A DNA stretch of 64,000 bases, from contig NZ_JARUMJ010000001.1 of NCBI RefSeq assembly GCF_036898465.1, positions 806,001 through 870,000 on the forward strand. Reading direction: 5' to 3'. Of the stretch, positions 32,433 through 40,500 are shown piece after piece (position 1 is the stretch's first letter; every line of letters begins with the position of its first letter). The position numbers were made by a program, and so were the translations under genes. Source of the DNA: Streptomyces sp. B21-105 (lineage in GTDB: Bacteria > Actinomycetota > Actinomycetes > Streptomycetales > Streptomycetaceae). The notes beneath the pieces are model-generated. The model was not told the DNA's origin. It worked only from the letters and a program-made list of their open reading frames with translations, and did no database searches.

Positions 32433-33989
32433 TCAGGCGCCGGCCGACACCTGGTCGGTGCGGCGCAGCGGGACGGCGAGTTCGAGGAGCGCGCGTTCCA
32501 GGGCGTGCAGGTGGGCCAGCACCGGCTCCGCCGGAGCGGCGTGCCGCGCCGCACCAGTGGCGGTGGCGGTGGCGGTGGGACGACGGCCGGCGGGCCGGGC
32601 GATGAGCGCCTCGACCGCGGCCTCCACCCGCCAGCACGCGGCGACGAGGCGGGCGTCGTGCGAGGCCTCCGGGTCCGCGGCGACCTCGGCGAGCCCGCGC
32701 ACCTCGCGGGCGCAGTCGTCGAGCAGCGCGAGCGCATGCCGGGCCCGGCCCCTGCGGGCCCGCAGCGGGCTGAGCGGATGCACGAGCGGAGCCGACGACA
32801 TCCGGACGCGGGCCAGGATCTGTTCGAGTTCGGCCACGCGCCGCGACGGGTCCGCGGTCGCGGCGCCCGAGAGCCGCGCGGCCGCCTCGGCCGTGCAGGC
32901 GTGCACGCAGCGCACCGCGCGCTCCACCCACGCGTCGGTGACGGAGTGCGTGGTCACCGGGAGGACCAGCAGCACCGCGAGGACGGCCCCCAGCGCGCCC
33001 ACCGCCGTCTCGGCCGCCCGCAGGGCGAGCAGCGCCGGGTCGAGCAGGCCCAGCAGCCCGTACAGCGCACTGGCCATGACCGTGACGGACAGCATCATCC
33101 ACGTGTAGGAGACGGCGGCCGTGTAGAAGATGCCGAAGACGCCGACGCCGACGACCACGGCGGACGCCACGGGCTCCCCGTGCAGGGGCACGGCCACCAG
33201 GAGTCCCAGCGCGAGCCCGAGGACGGTCCCGAGGAACCGCCGGAACCCGCGCACCAGCGTCTCACCGCGCGAGGCGGTGTTCACGAACACCCACCAGGTC
33301 GCGCCCACGGCCCAGTACCACCGCTGGTCGGAAAGGGCCTGCCCGGCGAACAGGGCGATCGCGGCGCCCACGGTCGCCTGGACGGCCTGCCGCGTCGTGA
33401 CGCGTGCGAGCCCGCGGCCACCGGTCGGCGGAGCCACGGTCGGCGGCGCGGGCGAGCGCCGCTCGTAGCACCACGCGCCGAAGCGCACCGCGGACGACGC
33501 CGCCAGCGACAGCAGCAGGGCCGCGCAGAGCTCCGGCAGCCGCGCGGGGACCGTGTGGAGGAACTGCGCGGCGAAGTACGTCATGAAGGCGAACACCCCG
33601 AGCGAGTGTCCCCGCGGGCCCCATCGACGCGCGTACGACCCGGCGCCCACGACGGCGAGGAAGACCAGGTCGCGGGCTACGGGGAGGTCGTGCAGGAAGG
33701 CCGCGAGCGTGAGCACCGGCAGCCCGACGGCGGGCAGCAGCGCCGTCGTCACGGCCTGGCCGCGCACGGTCGGGTCGGTGACCGTGAACAGGGCCAGCAG
33801 CGCGGCCAGACCCCCTGTGACAGCCGCCGTCAGCGTGTGTCCGGCCGCTCCGCACAGGGCGACGGCGAGCCCGACGCCGAGCACGGCCCGGGAGGCGAAC
33901 CGCAGCCGTACCCGCCCCGGATCCGGCGCCACGAAAGCCCTCTTCAACAACCTGCCCCGCCCTTTCCCACCCGGATGCCCCGACGACAC
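32433..33989 (-). CDS. FUSC family membrane protein (fusaric acid resistance-like)
   Basis: A 518-residue inner-membrane protein with two sets of about five helices. The first set spans residues 30-170 (AVLGVGLAVALCGAAGHTL, AALLALFTVTDP) and the second spans about 200-340 (VQATVGAAIALFAGQALSD, GTVLGLALGLLVAVPLHG, AVLAVLLVLPVT). A C-terminal cytosolic helical part follows. The repeat RWYWAVGATWWVFVNT with the RGF(R)R segment is the FUSC signature. The family is proposed to export aromatic acids or other small organic compounds. GTG 33989 is the longest start; GTG at about 33935 preceded by AGAGGG is another choice. No periplasmic adaptor gene is nearby. Confidence 0.8.
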   Translation of the reverse strand: MSSGHPGGKGRGRLLKRAFVAPDPGRVRLRFASRAVLGVGLAVALCGAAGHTLTAAVTGGLAALLALFTVTDPTVRGQAVTTALLPAVGLPVLTLAAFLHDLPVARDLVFLAVVGAGSYARRWGPRGHSLGVFAFMTYFAAQFLHTVPARLPELCAALLLSLAASSAVRFGAWCYERRSPAPPTVAPPTGGRGLARVTTRQAVQATVGAAIALFAGQALSDQRWYWAVGATWWVFVNTASRGETLVRGFRRFLGTVLGLALGLLVAVPLHGEPVASAVVVGVGVFGIFYTAAVSYTWMMLSVTVMASALYGLLGLLDPALLALRAAETAVGALGAVLAVLLVLPVTTHSVTDAWVERAVRCVHACTAEAAARLSGAATADPSRRVAELEQILARVRMSSAPLVHPLSPLRARRGRARHALALLDDCAREVRGLAEVAADPEASHDARLVAACWRVEAAVEALIARPAGRRPTATATATGAARHAAPAEPVLAHLHALERALLELAVPLRRTDQVSAGA

Positions 33990-34286
33990 GGAAAAGGCGC
34001 CGCGGAGTCCGCAGCGCCATCGACGGGGTCATCTCAGCACCGGAGGGGCGAATGGTTCAACCGACGACGGGAACACTGCGCCAACGGCACAGTCGAACCG
34101 GGTCTGACGCGGCCGCCGTCCGGCCAACGGCCCACTCGCCCCGCCATACGGTCCAGCCATACGCCCCGGTCACTCGCCCGGCCACCCGGTCCTCCACCGC
34201 CGTCGGGAGTCGCCGGATAGCGCTCCTCCCGGCCGTTGGTACTGTCGTCGCTGATCAGTGTGTGCACGAAGGGACCGGGCGACCAC

Positions 34287-34763
34287 ATGGCCGTGGACGA
34301 GCTGGACACCCGCATTCTGCGCCTGCTTCTCGAACAGCCGCGGACCAGCGTGCGGGAGTACGCCCGCCTGCTCGGCGTCGCCCGCGGCACGCTGCAGGCC
34401 CGCCTCGACCGGCTGGAGCGCGACGGCGTGATCACCGGCACGGGACCGACACTCTCCGCGGCCGCCCTGGGTCACCCGGTGCTCGCGTTCGTGCACATCG
34501 AGGTCACCCAGGGCCACCTCGACGACGTGGGCGACGCGCTGGCGGCTGTCCCCGAGATCGTCGAGGCCTTCTCCATCACCGGCGGCGGCGACCTCATCAC
34601 CCGGGTCGTCGCCCGGGACAACGCTCACCTCGAGGACGTGATCCAGAAGCTGATCAGCCTGCCCGGGGTGGTCCGCACCCGTACCGAGGTGGCGCTGCGC
34701 GAACGTGTGCCGCACCGGCTGCTGCCGCTGGTGCGGTCGATCGGGCGGACGGCCGCACGGTAG
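34287..34763 (+). CDS. Lrp/AsnC family transcriptional regulator
   Basis: A 158-residue regulator with an N-terminal helix-turn-helix (VDELDTRILRLLLEQPRTSV, EYARLLGVARGTLQARLDRL, GVITGTGPTL). A C-terminal RAM ligand-binding domain follows (VLAFVHIEVTQGHLDDVGDAL, GGGDLITRVVARDNAHLEDVI, GVVRTRTEVALRERVPHRLLPL). Such proteins assemble into octamers and respond to amino acids. ATG 34287 is chosen from the family N-terminus; AAGGGA is present but about 12 bases away. The gene is convergent with the LysR-like gene and stops only 16 bases from it. Targets are unknown. Confidence 0.88.
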   Translation: MAVDELDTRILRLLLEQPRTSVREYARLLGVARGTLQARLDRLERDGVITGTGPTLSAAALGHPVLAFVHIEVTQGHLDDVGDALAAVPEIVEAFSITGGGDLITRVVARDNAHLEDVIQKLISLPGVVRTRTEVALRERVPHRLLPLVRSIGRTAAR

Positions 34764-34779
34764 CCCTGTCTGCCGTGCC

Positions 34780-35592
34780 CTAGGAACGGCGGCGGGGTTT
34801 TCCGCCGCCGGTTCCGCGCCGGCCGGCGCCGCCCTTCGTGCCGCCGCCGCTCCTGCCGCCGCCTCCGGACTTCGCGCCGCCGCTGCGGCCACGGGCAGCG
34901 CCGGCGCCCCCGCCGGTCTTGCGGGGCGCGCCGCCCTGCTGCGCCTTGCGCGGCTGGCGCTCCTTCGCCGGGGTCGGCTGAGCGCGCCCGCGCGTGCTGT
35001 TGACCGTGCGGCCGCGGACGATCCCGATGAAGTCCTCGACGAGGTCGGTGGTCGCCTCCTCGGGCCAGGCGAGCGCGACCTGTGATCCGGGGGCGTCGAC
35101 GACCGTGCGGTAGGTCAGGTCGCGGCGATGGTGCAGGCGGGCCAGGGACTGCGGCACCACCAGGACGCCGATGTTCGCCGCGACCAGCTCGATCGCGTCC
35201 TCGGTGGTCGCGGGCCGTTCGAACGCAGGCTCGCCGGGCGGCCGGTCCCAGCCGAGGACGTCGTCGAGGGGATGCAGGACCACCTCGTCGGCGAGGTCGT
35301 CCAGGGTGATCTCCTCCGCGGCGGTGATCACATGGTCCCTGGGGACCACGGCGACGGTCGCCTCCGTGTAGAGGGGGATCGCGCTGAGCACCGTCCGGTC
35401 GACGGGGAGGCGCACCAGGGCCGCGTCGGCGACACCGTCGCGCAGGGCGTCGGCGGCCTCGGCGGGGGTGACCTGGACGAGGGTGAGGGGGACGTCGGGC
35501 AGGCGCTCCGCCCAGATCCGCACCCACTTGGCGGGCGTCACTCCGGGGACGTACGCGAGCCGGAACGAGGGGGAGTCCGCCGAGTCGGTCAT
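34780..35592 (-). CDS. LysR-type effector-binding domain without HTH, with a basic Gly-rich tail
   Basis: A 270-residue protein. Residues 8-200 are a LysR substrate-binding domain of periplasmic-binding-protein type II: FRLAYVPGVTPAKWVRIWAE, ADAALVRLPVDR, AVVPRDHVITAAEEITLDDL, NIGVLVVPQSLARLHHRRDL and ALAWPEEATTDLVEDFIGIV. The usual N-terminal winged helix is absent. Instead the last 70 residues are rich in Gly, Arg, Lys and Ser (RKTGGGAGAARGRSGG, GRRGTGGGKPRRRS), which could bind nucleic acid non-specifically. ATG 35592 is preceded at seven bases by TAGCCT, a possible -10 of a leaderless mRNA. It is divergent from the DUF5997 gene, a conserved pairing in Streptomyces. Confidence 0.82.
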   Translation of the reverse strand: MTDSADSPSFRLAYVPGVTPAKWVRIWAERLPDVPLTLVQVTPAEAADALRDGVADAALVRLPVDRTVLSAIPLYTEATVAVVPRDHVITAAEEITLDDLADEVVLHPLDDVLGWDRPPGEPAFERPATTEDAIELVAANIGVLVVPQSLARLHHRRDLTYRTVVDAPGSQVALAWPEEATTDLVEDFIGIVRGRTVNSTRGRAQPTPAKERQPRKAQQGGAPRKTGGGAGAARGRSGGAKSGGGGRSGGGTKGGAGRRGTGGGKPRRRS

Positions 35593-35650
35593 CCCGCCAG
35601 GCTACCGGCTGTGGTCGGCGCTCTCGTCGGCGGCCGATACCCTGGACGGC

Positions 35651-36037
35651 ATGAAGTCGCAGCAGAACACCCAGACGATGAAGGCCGCCACCGCGGCGAA
35701 GAAGCTGGGTGTGTACCTCCCCGCCACGCCCGCCGAGTTCCAGGACGGCGACGTCTCGCGCGCCGAGCTGAACGAGCTGCAGGCGAACCCGCCCGCGTGG
35801 CTGGTGAAGCTGCGCGAGAGCGGTCCGCACCCCCGTCCGGTGGTCGCGGCCAAGCTGGGCGTCTCCATCGCGGGGCTGGCCCGGGGCGGGGTGACGGAGG
35901 CGCTGACCTCCGAGCAGATCGACGCGCTGAAGGAAGCGAAGCCGGACTGGCTGGAGAAGGAACGCGCCACGCAGGCCGAGGTCCGCAAGGAGACCGCGCG
36001 CATCAAGAAGCGGGACGCCGAACGGGCCGAGGGCTGA
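35651..36037 (+). CDS. DUF5997 family protein
   Basis: A 128-residue soluble, highly charged protein: MKSQQNTQTMKAATAAKKLG, VYLPATPAEFQDGDVSRAEL, NPPAWLVKLRESGPHPRPVV, AAKLGVSIAGLARGGVTEAL and a helical, basic/acidic tail (RKETARIKKRDAERAEG). It matches DUF5997, an actinobacterial family of unknown role. The region AAKLGVSIAGLARGG resembles a helix-turn-helix-like helix pair, which may allow DNA binding; this is inference. ATG 35651 stands seven bases after TACCCT, so the mRNA may be leaderless, as on the opposite strand. Divergent from the LysR-like gene. Confidence 0.78.
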   Translation: MKSQQNTQTMKAATAAKKLGVYLPATPAEFQDGDVSRAELNELQANPPAWLVKLRESGPHPRPVVAAKLGVSIAGLARGGVTEALTSEQIDALKEAKPDWLEKERATQAEVRKETARIKKRDAERAEG

Positions 36038-36154
36038 CGCTGCCCTTCTCCGCACCGGCCTTCTCCGCACCGGGCCTCGCCCCCGCGCCGTCGCGTTGAC
36101 TACCATCTGGGCAGGTTCACCGACGTGGGTGTTTCGAGGTTGCTGGGGGTTGGG

Positions 36155-36544
36155 ATGGTTGCTGGTCGTGTGGTGCGCTTCGACAGCCAGCGGGGTTACG
36201 GGTTCATCGCTCCCGACGACGGCGGGGAGGATGTCTTCCTGCACGTCAACGACATGCTGATGCCCGAGTCCCAGGTGCGCCGGGGCATCGTGGTGGAGTT
36301 CGAGATCGAGGACGGCGAGCGCGGCCCCAAGGCGTCCGGGGTGCGGCTCGCGCGCGGCGAGGACGGCAAGCCCCTCGCCGCGGACGACGACGTCCTGTGC
36401 GACGTCCTCAGCACGGAGGAGTTCGTCCGGGACGTGACCGAGGCGCTGCTGACGGCGGCCCCGTCGCTCACCGGCGAGCAGATCGTGCAGGTGCGGACCG
36501 GGCTGGCTCAGTTCGCCAAGAACCATGGCTGGGTCGAGGGCTGA
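36155..36544 (+). CDS. Cold-shock domain protein with C-terminal extension
   Basis: A 129-residue protein. Residues 1-68 form an OB-fold cold-shock domain with MVAGRVVRFDSQRGYGFIAP (RNP1, here RGYGFI) and GEDVFLHVNDML (RNP2, VFLH). The remaining 60 residues (DVLCDVLSTEEFVRDVTEAL, SLTGEQIVQVRTGLAQFAKN) are helical and not found in classical 67-residue CspA proteins. It binds single-stranded RNA or DNA and may melt RNA structure or regulate transcription. ATG 36155 follows GGGGGTTGGG. The extension is common in this streptomycete subgroup. Confidence 0.88.
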   Translation: MVAGRVVRFDSQRGYGFIAPDDGGEDVFLHVNDMLMPESQVRRGIVVEFEIEDGERGPKASGVRLARGEDGKPLAADDDVLCDVLSTEEFVRDVTEALLTAAPSLTGEQIVQVRTGLAQFAKNHGWVEG

Positions 36545-36687
36545 CCCGGCCGGGCCGACGCGGCCGACGCGGTTGCCCACAAGTCCTCGACCGGGCTCTT
36601 CCCCAGGTCGACGCCCGTAAGGGCCCGTTGTCAGTGCCCTCCTCTACAGTTCCCGTCACTTGATCATTGCGGGTGCGGGAGGCACGC

Positions 36688-37542
36688 ATGGGGTGGGTGT
36701 CGGTCGGCGACTACGAAGTCGCCCTCGAGGACGGCAAGGTGGTGTGCCGCAACGCGGCCGGACGGCGATTGAAGGTCGTGCCGCCGAAGATCACCGACGA
36801 TCCGGCGGTGGTGGGTCTGCGTCAGCTCACCGAGTGGCTGGAAAGGCACGAACGCCAGTGCCTGGCCGACGTCGAGCGGTGGATGGTGCGTTCGCTGCCG
36901 GTGCCGTTCGAGGCCGTCGCGCGGGTGTGGCCCGACCCCGCCTGGCAGGCCGCCCTGCGCGACCTGGTCGTCACCGGGGCCGACGGCGAGGTCGCGGGGT
37001 TCCTGCGGGACGCCGATGTGGAGCGCGGCCTCGGCCTGGTCGACTTGGACGGCGACACCGTGCGCATCGTCCCCGACCTGGTCCGTCTCCCGCACCCCGT
37101 GCTCCTCGAAGACCTTGAGGAGCTGCGGGAGTTCGCCGTCGAACTCGGCGTCGAGCAGCGCGCCCAGCAGCTCTTCCGCGAGGTGTGGAGGCGTCCGCCC
37201 GCGCTCGACGCGCAGGACACGGCCGTCGAGGAGTACGCGGGCGGCGCCTTCAAGGAGCAGCGGTTCCTGCACGGCCGGGTCACCCAGCTCGGCTACCGCG
37301 TGCGTGGCGGTCACGCCGTCTGTTCCCTTCTGGAGGACGGCCGGACCGTCGAGGCCCGGGTGTGGGTCGGCGACTACGAGGGCTACGAGGAGGCGGAGAC
37401 CGGCCCCCTGGTGTTCACCGACTCCGCGGGCCGGGTGCTGAAACTCGGTCAGGTCGGGCCGGTGGCCTGGTCGGAGGGCATGCGAATGGCGGCCGCGCTG
37501 TACGCGGGACGCGACGTCGAGGACGAGGAGCGGGCGGCATGA
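36688..37542 (+). CDS. DUF4132-type protein, short (first gene of the MoxR/VWA operon)
   Basis: A 284-residue soluble protein. Its last 100 residues (FKEQRFLHGRVTQLGYRVRGG, EDGRTVEARVWVGDYEGYEE, TGPLVFTDSAGRVLKLGQV, PVAWSEGMRMAAALYAG) look like the C-terminal part of DUF4132 proteins such as E. coli MolR and YehI. The N-terminus (MGWVSVGDYEVALEDGKVVC, LKVVPPKITDDPAVVGLRQL) has no known domain. The function is unknown; DUF4132 proteins accompany MoxR-VWA systems. ATG 36688 follows GGGAGG at five bases. Its stop overlaps the next ATG as ATGA, beginning a chain of such overlaps. Confidence 0.75.
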   Translation: MGWVSVGDYEVALEDGKVVCRNAAGRRLKVVPPKITDDPAVVGLRQLTEWLERHERQCLADVERWMVRSLPVPFEAVARVWPDPAWQAALRDLVVTGADGEVAGFLRDADVERGLGLVDLDGDTVRIVPDLVRLPHPVLLEDLEELREFAVELGVEQRAQQLFREVWRRPPALDAQDTAVEEYAGGAFKEQRFLHGRVTQLGYRVRGGHAVCSLLEDGRTVEARVWVGDYEGYEEAETGPLVFTDSAGRVLKLGQVGPVAWSEGMRMAAALYAGRDVEDEERAA

Positions 37543-40500
37543 CGACCTACGACGAGGCCACCGCGGCCGCGCTGCTCGACGCCGGCGCCGTCCTGCCCCC
37601 GGGCAGCACGAACCGCGAGGACGCCGACACGCTCACGGTCCGGGCGTACACCCATCCCGCTCTGGGCGACCGGACGGTCGTGCGGCTCGTGCCGGACACC
37701 CTCGGCGAGGCCGAGGACCTGGCTCTGGACTTCCTCGGGCTGACCCGCCGGGCGCAGACGCCCGAGGTCGGCCAGGTGCGCCGGGAGACGCTCGGCTTCC
37801 CCGCGTGGGCGCTGGTCAACGATCCGGCGAACGGTCACCACGCGCTGGCGCTGGTCAAGGACGTCGAGCGGCTCGCACGGCAGGCCAAGTCCCGTCCCGG
37901 CACCGCCAAGGACGGCTTCGAGGAACTGGGCACCCGGCTCGGCCGGGCCGTGCCGCACTTCCTGCCGACCTTCTACGAGCAGGCGGCCCGCGTCTTCCTG
38001 CAGTACGAGAACACGACGTACGCCTCCGCGTTCTTCGGCAAGGCCCGCGAGGCCGAGCGGGTGCACGCGCTCACGGTCGACGAGGAGCGGCAGCGGGCCG
38101 TGTTCCTGGAGTTCGCCTTCGCCGGGGCGCTGACCGTCAAGGCGCTCAAGGAGCACGTCAAGGCGCTGGCCGCGCGGCTCGATCCGGCCGCGGCCTGGGC
38201 GCAGTTCCGGCAGCTGACCGTGGAGCGCTGCGCGGCCGGCATGCCGCCTTACGCGTCGCTGCCGCAGGACGCGCGCGGGCTGATCAAGGCCGCCGGTCTC
38301 GACCGGGTCGTAGAGGAGTGCGCCCTGGTCGCCGACCTGCTCGCGTCGCCCGCGGCGGTCCGGGCCCCCGCGTCCTTCTGGAGCGCCTACCGGCCGACGC
38401 TCGCCGTCCTCGCCGGGCAGCGGCCCGAGGTCCGCGGGCGCCTGCTGGAGATCATGCCGGCCGGCCTGGGCCGCTCCGTCGAGGACGACGAGTTCTGGCT
38501 GGCGCTGCTCGTGGAGTGCGGGGCCGACCGGCTCCTCACCGGCGAGGAGGCGGCCGGGGTGGACGCGGCGGACTGGCTCGGCCGGTGGGCGCTGCACCGC
38601 AAGCACGGCGGGAACGTCGGCGACCGCTCCCCGGCGACCCTCGCCCTCGTCGAGCGGATGGCGCCGCACCTGCGCGAGCAGGGCCGTCCCGTGGACCTGT
38701 GCACGGGTCGTTGGCGGTCCGGCGCCGACGTCGACCTGATGGACCTGTGCGCGGCGCAGGGCGTGCCGCTGACGCTGCCCGGCCCGGACGAGGTCGTCTT
38801 CCTCTCCCTGGACGGCTGGATCGGCAGGCCCGGTCCCGGGCGGCGCGACCTGACGGCGATGGCGGCCGACCCGCGCTTGCGGCGTCTGCTGTACGCCGGC
38901 ATCGGCACCGTCAAGGACCACCGGCTCGCCGGCGGGGTGCTGGACGGTCTGGCCGCGCACCCCGTGCTCGGCGACGTCCTGCGCGAGTGGCTGGAGGACG
39001 CGGCCGGGGAACTGACGGCGGCGGTCGGCCTGCCCGCCGCGCGGGCCGCCCTGGAACGGCTGCGCCCCTTCCGGGCGGTGGCCGCCCGGGTGAGCCCGGC
39101 GGCGGTGGCCGCGGTCGCCGCCCACGAGGTCGCCCCGCTGCTCGGGCACACGCTGCGCGCCGGCATCTTCGACGAACTGGGCTGGCCCGCGCTCGACGAG
39201 GCGCTGCGCCGGCTCGATGCCGAGACCAAGGCGGGCCGCAACCAGGACAACCCGATGACCGTCCACGAGGCGTGGCCCGCGCTCATCGTCTCGCGCGAGC
39301 ACAAGGTGTTCGTCGTCGGCCCGCAGGAGATCCTGCTGGAGCACGACCTGCGGCTGCCCGTGGAGCCGGACCGCTGGCAGCGCCCGGCGTTCCGCTACAC
39401 GGACGGCGAACTGCTGGTGATGTGGCGGCAGGACGGCAAGCAGTTCGGATACTGGTCCGCCCGCCCGGCCGACGTGTTCCCGCTCGGCGGCGAGCAGATC
39501 CCCCACTACTGGTACGGCGGCTCCGACGCGGGCGCTCCGTCGATCCCGCTGCCGAGCGGCGGACGGGCCACCGGCGGGCGCACCCTGCACGCCGGCGACA
39601 CCGTCCTGCCGGCGAGCCGGCGAGTCCTCTGCGACGGTGTCTCCCTGTGGCGCCAGGGCAGGGAGGGCCGCCGGCAGGTGTGGCTCGAGTACGACCCGGC
39701 CGGCGGCACGCACGGGCGTGCCTCGCTGCCCGCGTTCCTGCAGTCCGGCATCCGGGAGGACGCGACGCTGCGTCAGGAGCAGTGCCAGGTGCTGCCGCTC
39801 CGGCCGGGCCTGGAGCAGAGCCCGTTCGGGACGGACGGCACGGTGCTCGGACGCTGGGTGCGCACCGAGGGCGAGGGCGCCGAGGCACGCACGGTCGCCG
39901 GCACGCCGGACGGCCGGACCGTCGCCCTACCCCGGACCGACGGCCGGACGCCGGGCGAGTTGCTGGGCGCGCTGCGCCTGCCGGGCGGCGCCGAGCCGGT
40001 GGCCGTCGGCCTGCACCGGCAGGTCGCCCTGTACGCGGGCGACGGCTCGTCCGCGGCCGGTGAGCTCAGCCGGGTGACGCCGATGGAGCGCGGCAGCGAG
40101 TTCGCCGCCGGCACCCGGTTTGTCCCGCCGGTCGACTTCTGGCACGCGCTGCGTCCGCGCGACGAGGCCTCGTCGGCCGTGCTCCGGGCGCTGACCGACG
40201 AGCAGGCGGCCGGCCTGGTGCGGGCCTCGACCGAGGCGCTGGCGCAACGGCGGGCGACCCTGGCGGCGGCCGGGGCGGTCGACGGAACCGCGGACGCCCG
40301 GGCCGTCGCGCCGACCGCCGACGAGGTCCTCCGCCAGGTCGTGTCCGCCGGCCTGCCCTCGCTCGACGACCCCGGGATCGTCACGGGCGTCGCCGCGCTG
40401 GTACGCGCGGTGCTGCGACTCGAGGAGTCGACCGCCTCGTTCGTGGCGCCGCCGGCCGACCGGCCGAAGGCGCAGAGCCGACGCGTCCTCGGCATGTACG

